Positions 35,531-47,498 of a DNA stretch of 64,000 nt are shown here, one piece after another. Made by a program: the position numbers and the translations under genes. Where the stretch lies: NCBI GenBank assembly GCA_911728435.2, contig OU452200.1:34797715-34861714 (forward strand), read 5' to 3'. The notes under the pieces are model-generated. The model did not search any database. It had not been told where the DNA came from and saw only the letters and a program-made list of their open reading frames with translations. This DNA comes from Apoderus coryli (lineage: Eukaryota; Arthropoda; Insecta; Coleoptera; Attelabidae). Each line of letters opens with the position of its first letter. Positions within the stretch are counted from its first letter, which is position 1.

Positions 35531-36100
35531 TCCGAAACGTGAAACTATGATTAAAATGGCATACCACCTGTCAATAAGTGGAACACCAAGTCGTGCACGG
35601 GAACGAAGATTGGATGAAGGAGTAGAAAAGTATTTGGAAAATCATTGTCTGAATGACTACAAATAAAACACTTTCCAGAAGCAGCTAAATACACGGCATT
35701 TCAGATGTTGTCAGGAATGAAAAAGTGAAATTAAAATTGCCGTATGAAATGGAACGATGGATTCTATACACGAAAAAGGTATAGAAAAAGCTCAGAAGCT
35801 GGTGCTATCAATGCGAAGCTCAATAAATTGTTACTTTATAAGTATTTATTATCCCAGTGATGAAGTAATATTCTGGCACGATCATATTATTCAGGAAAAC
35901 GATAGAGTGGTTAACCGATCAAACGCCACAACGCCAAATACAACAATTTTCAATCACTTCACTAAATCACCGTCTTTTGCAAAATTAATTTACAGTTAGG
36001 AGCGAGAACCAATTGAAGCTAGCTAGTTTCCTAATCAATGGAAAATTGCCATTGGTTCTCCGCTAGCTAAGTGTTTTAACCCTGCATGATTTAATGACGG
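35531..36100. other. unassigned; 80-codon open frame not recognised
   Basis: The plus-strand frame 35757-35999 (starting MDSIHEKGIEKAQKLV) has no motif I know. It may be a transposase fragment, but nothing in it proves that. Confidence 0.3.
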
Positions 36101-36104
36101 TGTA

Positions 36105-36240
36105 TTTCAAAATGAGAGAATCCTCTATACTCAAATTAATGAGTATATCAATAACAAATAATATCATCCTACGTGACTTGCAGTGTGGTTTTCGTAAGAA
36201 TTTTAGTAGCTTCCATTTTACCGCCTTCTGCAAAATGTTT
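36105..36240 (+). pseudogene. small reverse transcriptase N-terminal fragment
   Basis: Reads ERILYTQINEYINNK, then in a shifted frame NIILRDLQCGFRKNFSS. This is the RT block ending in QxGFRKxxS found at 9060 in the longer copy. Nothing further downstream. Confidence 0.55.
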
Positions 36241-36784
36241 ACTTTTTTTTAGAAATCTTACTTAGCAAATGTTTTGTGATATGGTTTCAAACAAACCAAC
36301 CTTGTAGCATTCAACAGTTTTAACATAGAATTATTAAACGTGGATGTCACAAAACAAGTTTTCAGACCATAGAAATAATATATCTTTTATGTGTACGGAT
36401 TTTTATATGATAGAGTCTAATAAAAGTCATTTGATATAGTCATTATTTAATAAAATTTATGTCCGATAATAATTTATATGTTGGTAATACGGTTTATGTT
36501 ATTAACAAGGTGTATGTATATCTACAAAAAATATACTTTTAAGTTAATAATTATTATATATCATGTTTATCAATTTATGAATAGTGTAGTAATGCAGCTG
36601 AATATGTCAAAGCAATGAGACACAAAAGAAGAATAAACTTATATACACATGACATACATGGGTAACTATAATAGAACGTTAGTGCAAGCAGTTGTTGGTA
36701 ACTACAATAGATCATGACGTACACAGGTCGATAAGTTTGGGACGTGAACATATGACTCAGAGCAATCTAATTGCTTGTTAACTT
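36241..36784. other. unassigned AT-rich DNA
   Basis: Nothing recognisable. Confidence 0.4.
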
Positions 36785-37222
36785 GGTAACAGGCAAAGCG
36801 TTATACCTTCGCAATAACACGTCATGGGGAAAGCCAAGTGTCTGTAAGTTCCGCCTTCCTTGTCAACAAATATTTATAAAATCTTCTTTGAACATTCTCA
36901 ATGTTCTGAACAATGGTCAAATATTTCGGATTCCACACAGTCGACGAATACTCCAAACGACTCTTTACAAAAGAGTTATATAAGGTCAAAACAGTTTTCT
37001 TGATTCTAAAACAGTTTGAATTGCGTATAAGGAATCCAAGGCTCTCAAGAGAGTATGTAGTCATAATGATGGGTAAAGGACAATCTCGAGTCAAACTACA
37101 CACCGTAAGTTTCGCATCGTTTCAATATTGCAGAGTCAAGTTCATAATTAAATACAATTAGATGGACCTTTCTTGAAAACGACAGCATAACACAGTTGTC
37201 AATGTTAAGATGCACTGGATTA
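36785..37222 (-). pseudogene. Jockey-type reverse transcriptase C-terminal fragment
   Basis: Minus strand: HLNIDNCVMLSFSRKVHL, FNYELDSAILKRCETY, then SLGFLIRNSNCF, LYNSFVKSRLEYSSTVWNP and IENVQRRFYKYL. These are the thumb and post-RT blocks of Jockey-type elements. A frameshift separates the first two blocks from the rest. The palm motifs are missing. A hammerhead-like motif lies immediately to its right (37246). Confidence 0.78.
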
Positions 37223-37245
37223 ACGTTACCCCATACACTAATTGC

Positions 37246-37291
37246 ATAACAACTGATGATGGAGCTTGAAGCCCCGAAACATGTTTGGTAG
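37246..37291 (+). ncRNA. hammerhead-ribozyme-like motif
   Basis: TAACAA, CTGATGA, a T, stem II GGAGCTT/AAGCCCC (one A-C mismatch), GAAA, self-complementary ACATGT, T, then TTGGTA pairing with TAACAA apart from one mismatch. Same family as 13515, and both are followed by TTTATTCCTATTAAATA-like sequence (TTCATTCCTATTAAATA there). All invariant core bases are present. The extra U before stem II and the changed stems make catalysis uncertain. Confidence 0.6.
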
Positions 37292-37399
37292 AGAAATATA
37301 TTCAATTAATTTTGTGGAAGATTTACTTTTATTCCTATTAAATATAATTTATTCCCCTCCGGAATGGACTAATTCGTTAAGATTCATTTTTTAGTTGTT

Positions 37400-38842
37400 C
37401 TTTAATATTGATTTATAATAAATAAATGAGGTATCAAAAAATGGTTATAACTTTAATAACTTCGGAATTCTCGCGTATTTACAATAACCTGTGTAACGAT
37501 ATCTCTTTGTCTCAACATGGATTTATGAATCATAGATCTACAATTACTAATCTTACACACATTACACAAGAGATATCGGAAACCTTGGATTGTGGTGGGC
37601 AAATGGATGTGGTATACACCGATTTTTCGAAGGCGTTTGACAGAATGGATCACGGTGTGTTGGTTAAAAAGTTAAATCAATTTGGGTTCCCGAATACCCT
37701 GCTTAGACTAGTAGTGTCTTACTTGAGTGGCCGCAGTCAATTGGTTTATTATAACGGACATACATCCGATGATTATACAATGACATCGGGGGTTCCGCAG
37801 GGCTTCAATTTGGGTCCCCTGCTATTTATCAATGACCTAGTCGAAACTAGTCAGGCAGGGAAGCTTTTGTTTGCTGATGATCTTAAAATTTTTAAACCTA
37901 TTACAGCTAAGTTGGATTGCTTGGCGTTGCAGAACAATCTTAATAACTTGTGCGACTGGTCTGACATAAACAAACTATCGCTAAATATAGCAAAGTGTAA
38001 ATACGTCACTTACTCTCGGAAGAAGAAATTAATTGTAAATTTATATACACTGAACGGCATTTGTTTGTCCCGATCAGACTTGGTTACTGACCTCGGAGTG
38101 ATATTAGATTCGAGACTCACATTTAATGAGCACATTAAAACCAGAATTCAGGAAGTTGTATGTATGGCTTCTTAGTGCGAAGTTGTAAGGGCTTTGTGAG
38201 TGTCGTTGCTCTTATTGCCCTTTATTTTGGCTATGTTCGCTCTAAATTAGAGTATGGATCTATCATTTGGTCCCCATTTTATTCATATCATAAGCAGTCA
38301 ATAGAAAAAATACAACATAGATATTTGGTCTGGAAGCAGGAGGGCGCTTATCCAACTCGAGGATATGATCAGGGACTTCTTTTAGCTCGATTTTCAATGC
38401 AAAGTATTGAACCTCGTCGTGTTTTGTCATCTTTAATGTTTTTGTATAATATTCTCCATAACATGGTGGATTGTTCTTATATTCTTTCAAAACTAAACTA
38501 TAATATTCCCAGAATTTCCACTAGACATGATTGTTTGTTTAGATGTGAGCGTGCTAGGACTAATTGCTAGGACTAATGTTCGCTTGAGATCCCCAGTCTA
38601 TGTAATGACTGTTAAATTTAATGAATTCAGCCACTGTTTTGATATATTTTTTGATAGTGTTAGTAAATTAGAACGTGTTGTTCATGCGGTTATGGAATTT
38701 TGATGTTCTTTTTTTTTCTTGAATTAAATCTAGAATTTAAGATACGAACCTAATAAAGTTTTTGTATCTATGAATTGTCCTGTAAAGGGATTTTGTAAAT
38801 CTGTTGGGCAATAAAGCTATTATTATTATTATTATTATTAAT
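37400..38842 (+). pseudogene. Jockey-type non-LTR retrotransposon, 5'-truncated, long RT frame
   Basis: The best-preserved reverse transcriptase. 37426-38175 is open for 249 codons: LSQHGFMNHRSTITNL, VVYTDFSKAFDRMDHG (motif A), TMTSGVPQGFNLGPLLF (motif B, S changed to F), GKLLFADDLKIFK (motif C, catalytic Asp pair), LSLNIAKCKYVTYSRK, DLVTDLGVILDSRLTF. A shifted frame at 38160-38570 continues IALYFGYVRSKLEYGSIIWS and IEKIQHRYL. The 3' UTR ends in (TTA)n at 38818-38842. It differs from the 9-kb family (FADDLK versus YADDTQ). The endonuclease and ORF1 are missing and two frameshifts are visible. Confidence 0.88.
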
Positions 38843-39654
38843 TAGGATTGACGCAACTCAAAGGCGCCTTTATAATTTATCATTTTTAGTGCCAAAGAAT
38901 GCTTAATACAGCACATATTAGATTTTCATCTGCTGCCAAAGTGACTCGAAAAATCTGTGTCCCTACTTTGGCACCCTGCGTTAATGACAACGAAGTATAC
39001 CTAAATTTGGGTGTTCTACTGTCAATTGGGCACAAGGCACGATGCAATTTTAATTGTGACTTATAGAGCTCAAATAGGTCAAAGCGTGCTGTTCTAGGGT
39101 CGATAAATCATGGTCTGCCTTATACTGCCCTCTTTTTTCTAGCAGGGATCACACATTTGTCAGAAAACATAATTACACATAATAGTTTTATACCAACAAT
39201 CTATTACTACACTAAAACACTTTTTTTTTGCATAGCCAAAAATATAAAGTTCCATTATTTAAAGTGGAAAATTGATCAGATTAAGCACTACATCCATAAA
39301 TTGTGCAATTTACAATGAAATAACTTTAAATGGCTTGTATATGCTTGTGTAAAACAATTTGGCCCAAAAATTAATTGCGCACTCGGTTACGCTAAACGCG
39401 CTTTTCGCCAAATTTAAAATGGGAATTAAAACTTCTCTTTGTATAGAGGCATTGATTGGATGGAAATAATGGATTGATATAAAAACATAATAAATCTCTA
39501 TACTGTATCCTAATTGATTGTCAAAGGTATAGAGTCAATATTCTTAACAATATTTGTAGGTATATATGAACGATGATTTGTCTAAATACTATTATTCCGA
39601 GTCCACGTTGGCACTTTGAACTTAATAATTTCAAACTGTGACGTATGACGCCGC
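38843..39654. other. unassigned
   Basis: No gene, repeat or RNA recognised. Confidence 0.4.
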
Positions 39655-39656
39655 TA

Positions 39657-41894
39657 GACAGGGTGATTCATTATGGTTGCAACAAAAGAAAACTGGAGAT
39701 TGCTGAAAGTGATTTAAGCATTTTTTGCCATTGAACCCATGTCCGCAAATGCTTCATTATCGAGATACAGGGTGTCCAAATTTAGTAGTCAAATTAATTT
39801 CTTCTTCTTCTTCTTCTTCTTATTCATTTCTCAAAAACTAGCTAATCGATTTCGACAAAATTTTACATGCATTTGGAGACGGATAACCTAAAATAATCTG
39901 CATTATTTTGGCTTTCATTAAATATTCATTGGCGTAGATATAGGGGGCATTTGGGTAAATTTTAAACATAAATTAATTAAAGACAGCTTTGACAAGCTTC
40001 ATTATTTTAAATTATTACTTTTTTAAAAAGAGCAACTTATAAGCTACAAAAAAGTTAATTACATCGATGTTGTGATTTTTACCATTTCTATGGAAACCGA
40101 TAAATTGCAAGTTAATGGTAGATTTAAATCAAAATAACGTTTACCAGAAAACCAAATAAAAAATCAAAGTTGCCATGGAAAACGAATGCCGCAACAATAA
40201 AAAAAAACTATAACAGCAACAAATTTAAATTAGTTAAAATTGTTTTATTATTTCGTAGTTGTTTTTAATATGGCGAATGTTTTTTCTAAATTAAAATGAG
40301 TTTTTCAATTGAAGAATATGTTTGTGTAATGCAAATGCAAGAAGAGCGGCCAGAGAATACCAAATTAGGTATCCTAATAGACGTCATCCATATCACAAAA
40401 CATGGACGGCTACATTTCACAGGCTTAGAACGATAGGGAGCATTTTACCTAGAGTTAACAAACGACCGCATCGTTTAAATATTCAAACTGAAGAAAACAT
40501 AGTGGATTTAGTTTTAGACGATCCGAAAATAAGCACTAGAAGAATACCAACTCAATTGGCATTACCTCGAACAATTGTTTGGAGACTATTAAATCGAGAA
40601 ATGCTCTATCTCTATCATCATCAAGATGTCCAGGCCCTACATCCTGGAGACCGTGAAAGGCGCCTACTATTTTGTAATTGGGTTCTTGGTAAGCATCAAG
40701 AAGATGAAAGATTATTAGAGAAAGTGCTCTGGTCAGATGAAGCAACTTTTACTAGAGAAATACAAAGCATAATGAACATGTATAGTCTTTAAACAACCCT
40801 CGTGCTATTAGGCCGCGAAATTTTCAAGAACGTTTTAATATCAATGTTTTGGGGTGGCATGTTTAACAATAAATTTTTGCCGTTGTTTGTAATTAATGGG
40901 CATTTAAACTCAAATCAATACAGTCTTTTCCTACACAACCCCCTGCCCGAATTTATTGAGGATGTACCTCTGAATATTGTTCAAAATATGTGGTATCAAC
41001 ATGACGGAGCCCCTACGCACCGTTGTAGACAAGTAACTAAAGTTTTAAATCAACTGTTTGGAAACAATTTGATTAGTTTGGGAGGTTCCATTGAGTGGCC
41101 TACAAGATCACCGGATGTGAATCCGCTCGACTTCTTTTTATGGGGGTACATGAAACAATTGGTTTACAGTGTACCAATTATAAATGAAAACCAACTACTG
41201 GAGATAGTTCATGAAGCTGCTAGGAAAATAAGAAACAATCATAATATCCTTATTAGAGCTACAAATTCATTAGTTAAAAGATGTAAAATGTGCATTACTG
41301 TCAATGGAGGGCAGTTTGAACAGTTGTTATTAATTTTCTTATTTTAATATCGAGTTTAGTTTTTTTATTGTTAAATTTTTAATTGTACTTTGTTGTTAAG
41401 TAATTTTTTATTATTAAATCATTTTCCACGGCAACTTTGATTTTTCATTTTGATTTCTGGGAAACGTTATTTTGATTTAAATCTACCATTAACTTGCAAT
41501 TTATCGGTTTCCATAAAAATGGTAGAAACCACAACATCGACATATTTAACTTTTTTGTAGCTTATAAGTTGTTCTTTTTAAAAAAGTAATAATTTAAAAT
41601 AATGAAGCTTGTCAAAGCTGTGTTTAACTAATTTATGTGTAAAATTTATCCAAATGCCCCCTATATCTACGCCAATGAACAGTTAATGACAGTCAAAATA
41701 ATTCAGAATATTTTAAAATCAGTTAGCTAGTTTTTGAGAACTGAACAAAAAAGTTAAGTTGACCACTAAATTTGGACACCCTGTATCCTGATAACGAAGC
41801 ATTTGCGGACATGGGTTCAATGGCAAAAAATGCTTGAATTGTTTTCAGGAATGTCCAGTTTTTGTTTGTTGCAACCATAATGAATCACCCTGTA
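39657..41894 (+). mobile_element. second DD41D element, copy 1, both ends present
   Basis: The left end CAGGGTGATTCATTATGGTT (39659) and right end AACCATAATGAATCACCCTG (41873-41892) are inverse, with TA flanks. Inner TIR blocks include TTTGCGGACATGGGTTCAAT (right), also found inverted at the left, and an internal second CAGGGTGTCCAAATTTAGT end. TIRs are roughly 450-600 bp. The left arm has a (TTC)n expansion at 39799-39819. One transposase pseudogene inside. Confidence 0.9.
40296..41347 (+). pseudogene. DD41D transposase, copy 1
   Basis: The probable start MSFSIEEYVCV at 40296 is followed by a shift into NARRAAREYQIRYPNRRHPY. The helix-turn-helix region runs to IPTQLALPRTIVWRLLNREM, then LEKVLWSDEATFTR (first Asp). 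A 7-nt loss relative to copy 2 and a shared TAG (40783-40785) disrupt the middle. The frame at 40802-41347 gives WYQHDGAPTHRCRQ (second Asp) and TRSPDVNPLDFFLWGYM (third Asp), and ends NGGQFEQLLLIFLF. The spacing between second and third Asp is 41 residues. All three catalytic residues survive, split between frames. Confidence 0.9.
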
Positions 41895-42095
41895 TAGGAT
41901 AAAAGTCAGGTCCTGACTAAAAATAATTATATTTTTCAGTTTCCAATTACAGTACTGTATTTTTCTTTTTGTAAAAATATTTAAATACATAATAATATCG
42001 CTGTCAATTTCAAAAATATTTGTGGTGTGTCATAGTGATTGGAAACACCCTTGAGTGGTGTTATCAGTTAAATGTTGACATGATTGGGTTATTTT

Positions 42096-42800
42096 TAATA
42101 ATAATAACACGAATAATACAGACTTTATTGTAAAAAAAGACATTTTTACAATAGGCGAAGTTGTAGCAGTGCTTCCTAACTTAACTTAAATTTAACTTAT
42201 TTTTTAGCTTAAACCAATCTGAAAATTGTTTTAGATCGCTGGCCAAAATTAGTTGTTTATGTTTACAAATTAATTTGTTCAATTACGTGTGTAACAGCGC
42301 TCTTAAACGAAAACCCTTGTAAACTTTTTATATTCTCCGGTAGACCGTTGTAATATTGTGAAACCGTATAGGTATAGGATTATAGGAAATTACCGCTCAA
42401 ACATTGATGTTGAGTGTAACGGTGGCCTAATGACAGTTTTATGACGAATATTCACAGATCCAGGAGCTTTAATCTTTCATATAAGTATTCCGCCTTTTTC
42501 CATCTGATGATTTTATTAAATAAAATTAGTGAATGAAAGATCTGACGTTGTTTCATTCTTAAACAGCCGATTTCCTTAATCTTAGCGCTAATGCCTCTTT
42601 CAACCCTACGAATTCCACATACAAGCCGTGTGCATGAATTCTGCATCAACCGAATCCTGTTCTCATCAGTTTTAGTTACACAAGGACCATCATATATAAG
42701 ATCGCCATAATTAAAATGCGACAGTATATTAAACTGTCGCATAAAAGTTTCTTTTGTTTGCCAGTTTATGCCATCTTTTACTACCGTATATTGCTTTCAA
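42096..42800 (-). pseudogene. Jockey-type retrotransposon 3' end, same family as 9-10.5 kb
   Basis: Minus strand 42742-42452: NILSHFNYGDLIYDGPCVTK, RLMQNSCTRLVCGIRRV, ISAKIKEIGCLRMKQRQIFH, matching HLNYSDSIYGP, KLQNSC and the KEAGWLNMYNRRIHH block of the 9-kb copy. Further frames read RPPLHSTSMFERSFLYN, then the 3' UTR and a (TTA)n tail at 42096-42108. The RT palm is absent (5' truncation). Confidence 0.8.
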
Positions 42801-43945
42801 ATTAGTAAAAGCCCTCCTTATGCATTATATTTCGGATAAGTATGATTATTTAAATTTTTGAACCCATTTTTTTGTTATTTTCGTATTGTAATAATTGACT
42901 TTGGCCGTGGATGAATAAATAAATAAATACATTTTTAAACCCCTTTCCTACGCTCATTGTTTCCTGAAAGCACATATCCTGTAGTATTTATGTACCAAAT
43001 TTAGTAAAATATGTTAATAAAAATAAGATTCTTTTAATTCTCACGTACACTATCCTGAAAACACAGAATCAGATTAGAATCACAATATTTATTTATCTCT
43101 TATCTCGTACACGCCGACAATGAACTCTAATACTGAACACAGGAGTGAACGGTATCTATCTACGTCTATGTGATCATTGTGACATTTTATCCTATAATGG
43201 CGGCATGCGCGACGAGTTGCGCAGGACGCCTCGCAAGCGGAGAGTCGGAATATTGTATTATTTATTAGACAGTGCTAGTACCTTGTTCGCTTGAGATTCA
43301 ATTTGCGAACACATAATATATTGCTGGTAAATAAAAAAGTTGGCACGGAATTTTGGTACACTTTGTATCGCTAGAGTGACAAAAATATTTGAAATAGAAC
43401 GGATTAAATCGATTATCACAGTATACAAAATTTTAAGTTTCTAATTCATCGGCTAGTTGGAAAACTTCTAAGGAAAGGCCCATGTAAATCTCCTGCGTAT
43501 ATTATGACATGAAAATAATGATGAAATCTCAGTCAACTTTCACATAATATCATTACCTAACCTAATATGTAAGATCCATCATTAGTTATACTAACGATGG
43601 TGTACTCTATCGAGAATAAACTTTTATTCTATTTTTCCGTTACAATATGATATGTCTCTAGTTTCTTTATTAAACAATATCCAAGTGTAATCAATCATTC
43701 TCTTAATACAAGATGACATGTTTGCTCTTGTTAAAAACATAACAGGCAACAGTTTCATACAGCAAAATTTGATTTTAAAATTTTACAGATTTTATTATTT
43801 TTTGTTAAGAAAAGTAAGAACAACATATAGGCTGGCTCACTTAAAACGAACCAGGGGCCGCTTTCCGTATGCGTATACTAGGTCAATCAATAAGTAAAAT
43901 CAAAAAATTTTGCTCCAACCAACTATGCATTACAAATTTCAGGTT
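42801..43945. other. unassigned; GC-rich patch at 43195-43250
   Basis: No recognised gene. ATGGCGGCATGCGCGACG begins a GC-rich stretch with a 23-codon frame, too short to call. Confidence 0.35.
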
Positions 43946-44044
43946 TTTCATATATTTTTTTTGGGTTTAAGCTTCTCGAAAACAACGTTTTTTAAATATT
44001 AATGAAATTTACCTTTCGCTTATCTAATTTTATTACAAAATTTT

Positions 44045-44080
44045 ACGACGTTTCGACGATGGTTTATCGTCTTCTTCAGG
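44045..44080 (-). ncRNA. degenerate hammerhead-like motif (left arm)
   Basis: Minus strand: CCTGAAGA, A, stem II GACGAT-AAACC-ATCGTC (6 perfect pairs), GAAA, ACGT, C. CTGANGA and GAAA are conserved and H17 is C, but the flanks do not form a good stem I. Resembles degenerate hammerheads of Penelope-like elements. Confidence 0.4.
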
Positions 44081-44104
44081 TTATTCTATTTACCTATTTC
44101 CCTT

Positions 44105-46005
44105 TTTTTAGCTCTTCATATCATAATATATGTAATATATATAGAGAGACTATTAGTTTACGAAAAAAATTTTTTTTTTATTTCACCAGAAATACTTGTT
44201 TTTGGTCATTTTATACATACATAAGTAGTTTTAAAAAAATGTCTGTCTGTCTGTCTCTCTGTATCCACAAAAACGCAAAAACCGCTTAACAGATGTTAAC
44301 CAAATTTGGTACAAAAATACTATTGGACATGGCAAGGAGCTGATTAGATTTTGGGAAACATTGAGCATAGGCAAGGGGTTTAAATGAGGGTTCAAAAATT
44401 ACAAAAATTCATAGTTCTGAAACTTATCCGAAATACTGCATACTTTTGTATGCAGTTAATTAAATATAACCTAAAATATTGAACATAGAATATTAGACCA
44501 CATTGGCGTTCGAAAATAGTGTAAAATGGGCTAAAAAAATTAAAAAAAAAAAACGTTTTTCTTAAACATAGCAGAAATATTAACTAGTTATTTATAGTTT
44601 TGATATAATATATCCTATAAAATGTGTCATAAATAACTTACTTTCATAGGCGTTCGTAGATAGTGGAAAAGGGGTCAAAACATAAAAAGTATATATTTCC
44701 TAAACATATTCGAAATGTGGAATAATTTTTCGTATTTGTGATACAATATAAGCTAAAAAATATTCCATAAAAGAATTGGTTCACAGAGGCGTTTGAAAAT
44801 AGTCTAAAAAAGGGTCAAAAACGAAAAAAAAACGTTTCCCAAATATACCAGGAAAATTGGCTAATTATATATAGCTTTGATATAAGATGCAGCATAAAAT
44901 TTTTATTTACATAGGCGTTCGTAAATAGTAGAAAAGGGGGTGAAATAAAAAAAATATTTAAAATATAAAAAAATTATATTTAACTAGTTGAATTGGTGTT
45001 AAAAATACACGACAAAAATTAATGTACCATAGGCGTCCGTGAAAATTCTATTGAAGGGCCAGAAAAAATTTGTATCCGTGATAACTCAAAAACCACTTAA
45101 CGGTTTTTACCATATTTGGTTCGAAAATACTACAGGATATTTATAGGTGGTGATTAACATTGAGCGTAGGCAAGGGGTTTAATAGAGGGTTCAAAAATTA
45201 AAAAAATCATAGTTCTTAAACTTATCCGAAATGTTGATTAATTTTTTGTGCGTTTAATTAAACATAACCTAAAATATTTAACCCAAACAATTGCACCACA
45301 TTGACATATAAAATTGACATATTGAATAAAGTGTAAACTGGGGTAAAAAGTTTAGAAAAAAACGTACTTCTTAAAAATAGCAGAAATGTTGACTAGTTAT
45401 TTATAGCTTTGATAGAATATAACCTATAATATGTGTTATAAATAACTTGTGTTCGTAAATAGTGTAAAAGGGGCCAAAATAAAAAAATACATACTTCTTA
45501 AGTTTATCCGAAATATGGAATGATTTTTCATAGTTGTAATAGAATAGAACCTAAAAATGTTACATAAATGAACTGGTTCACACAGGCGTTCGGAAATAGT
45601 TCAATAAAGGATCAAAAACGAAAAAAAAAATTCCAAATATAACAGAAAAATTAGCTAATTATATATAACTTTGATATAACATACAGCATAACAATTTTGT
45701 TTGCATAGGCGTTCGCAAATAGTCGAAAAGGAGGTAAAATAAAGTTTATAAGTAAAAAAAAATCAACTATTTTGCGTACAAGAACTTGGCGTAGAAGATC
45801 TGAAATATAAAATATGTACGTATAAATAGTGCCTCCAAAGAGAAGAAAAAGGAACAAAACCCGATACTTAAAAAAAATAGCTGATGTCTAAAACAAAAAA
45901 AATATATGTAAATTTTAGATAAATGATAAAAAGGTCATAAAATTATTAGTTTTACACTTAAATATGGAGAGCTATTCGTGCCTCGTGGCAACAGTTTATT
46001 TTCTT
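44105..46005 (+). repeat. GGCGTTCG-type repeat region, copy A
   Basis: Begins TTAGCTCTTCATATC and ends TATGGAGAGCTATTCGTGCC; the end sequences are roughly inverse (AGCTCTCCATAT). Inside are units of about 115-140 bp starting GGCGTTCGTAAATAGTGGAA followed by AAGGGGTCAAAA. GTCTGTCTGTCTCTCTGTA and AAACCGCTTAACAGATGTTA lie near the left end. Non-coding. Copies B (58.85 kb) and, inverted, C and D (50.5 and 53.8 kb). Confidence 0.78.
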
Positions 46006-46011
46006 TGGAAT

Positions 46012-46318
46012 TAAAATACAGGAAACAGTTTGTTTTAAAATATAAAATAACATTCTAAAAATTGCATTATATAAAACAAATATTTTTTCTTACATAAAAA
46101 TACATCTATTTCACAAAACATTACGTTTACAATCACATAAAGTTTAAAATTTTTCGCAAATATACGTTTATAAATTTTATGAAATTTCAAATTCAAACGT
46201 GAGGTTTTGTCAAATAGATGTACTTTTATGTAAACAAATATTTTATTTTATACAATGCAATTTTTAGAATGTTATTTTATATTCTAAATTTTAATAACAA
46301 ACTGTTTAATGTATTTTA
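46012..46318. mobile_element. small foldback element
   Basis: AACAGTTTGTTTTAAAATAT, TAACATTCTAAAAATTGCAT and ACATCTATTTCACAAAAC on the left reappear inverted on the right over about 105 bp with minor differences; the spacer is about 100 bp. Non-coding. Confidence 0.75.
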
Positions 46319-46358
46319 GTTTCAACGAAAAAAAAAGCAAAATAGCTAAATACAATAA

Positions 46359-46394
46359 CCTGAAGAAGACGATAAACCATCGTCGAGAAGTCGT
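46359..46394 (+). ncRNA. degenerate hammerhead-like motif (right arm)
   Basis: Inverted partner of the 44045 motif; GAAAC has decayed to GAGAA, so it should be inactive. Confidence 0.35.
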
Positions 46395-46519
46395 AAAATT
46401 TTGTAATAAAATTAGACAAATTAAAAAAAGTTGTTTTCGAGAACCTTAAACCCAAAGAAAAGAACAAATACAAAAATTAAAAGAAAAATGGTACAAGAAT
46501 AAAGAAACAGAAAGACAAA

Positions 46520-46674
46520 TTTTAGCGTTGTGATTGCTTCTCGCTAAGGAGTCAAAAATGCTACTAGGAAAATACGCTTAAAATGCACGCAAAGCATTTC
46601 GTCTTTAAATTTCACAAAAAGAGGAAAAGCTGGGCGCCTTATTTTTATTGGACCACCCTGTATAAAATATATTA
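46520..46674 (-). repeat. solo right TIR of a DD41D relative
   Basis: AGAGGAAAAGCTGGGCGCC followed by TTATTTTTATTGG and ACCACCCTGTATA parallels the right end of the 21.9-24.0-kb element (GAAAAGCTAGGTGCAAAC, TTTTCGTTGGACCACCCTG). No matching left end found. Confidence 0.6.
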
Positions 46675-46984
46675 CAAACTGTATCTATTTACACACTATA
46701 CGTCAGAGCAAAACTATTTTAAACGTACCTATATTACCAAATAATTAGGTAGGTACGTTTATTTACTAAGTTTAATTAGACTAAATAAATCTACAAATCT
46801 TTACAAGAAAAAATAATTTATCTTTTAATGTAAACAGGTTATTTCGAAAGATAGAGGACAGAACAAGAAGTTTATCTCTTAAATTCAGTTAGATTTAGAT
46901 GATTTCTAAATAAAATTAAGCACTATTCTTATTGTGATAATTCAATACAAGGAATTATTGTGGAAAATATCAAATAATTAGATT

Positions 46985-47237
46985 TAATGGAGCGTCAGAT
47001 TTAAAACTAATACCGAACCAATTCATGCGCTCGTGTTTAGTTCAGGAATTACTTAAATTACAGTCACAAACGTTCAAACCGTCGACAGTTTTGTCGAAAT
47101 ATTCTATGCTGAAACCAGGGTTAAGTGTTAAAGAAAATATTCAAATCGCAAATTTCCATTTGGCCAGAGAAGAGATCAATCAATTTTTGGCCAGGACTAG
47201 TGATGAAACTAATTTACTTACTAAGGTTAGTTTGCGC
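46985..47237 (+). pseudogene. Crypton-like recombinase core-binding fragment
   Basis: Reads CLVQELLKLQSQTFKPSTVL, SKYSMLKPGLSVKENIQIAN and EEINQFLARTSDETNLLTK, paralleling YFQELSKTMKPSSLWSFYSM and APDEKYLFMK of the 2.9-kb copy. The frame meets GTTAGT exactly where the first copy has its intron donor. The segment between the two helices is shortened, and the catalytic domain is absent. Confidence 0.72.
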
Positions 47238-47290
47238 TGATGATGTTAAAATATGTAGATGATGGTTTTGTATATATGCTTAAATCACAT

Positions 47291-47330
47291 GCCAGACATG
47301 TTTCCGAAACAAGGTTCCATCTTCAGTGAC
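47291..47330 (-). ncRNA. hammerhead-ribozyme-like motif
   Basis: Minus strand: GTCA, CTGAAGA, T, stem II GGAAC-CTT-GTTTC, then GGAAAC (one extra G), ACATGT, C, TGGC. Stem I pairs GTCA with TGGC through one wobble. Close relative of the 57007 motif. Confidence 0.5.
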
Positions 47331-47498
47331 GTAACAGCATTCATATTATGATATGCACGAACAAACAAATCAAACACTTACACGTTCATTTTTTGAAAAA
47401 TGTTTATACGAATTTTAGAAAAGAAACATATTGAAATTAATAAGATAATAAATAAGCTTAAGTTACAACTTAAAAAAAAAATTCGCATGCAGCACAGT

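Larger units (their letters stand above)
43949..46475. repeat. composite bounded by inverted ribozyme-like repeats
   Basis: The left arm 43949-44090 (GGGTTTAAGCTTCTCGAAAA, CTAATTTTATTACAAAATTT, TACGACGTTTCGACGATGG, TTTATCGTCTTCTTCAGG) reappears inverted at about 46355-46475 (CCTGAAGAAGACGATAAACC ... TTCGAGAACCTTAAACCC). The 2.2-kb interior contains the GGCGTTCG-type repeat region and a small foldback. No coding region. Confidence 0.75.

Noticed and set aside
39796..39822. (TTC)n as a LINE tail
   Set aside because: It lies within the TIR of the DD41D copy where the other arm has a T-rich stretch; better explained as microsatellite expansion.
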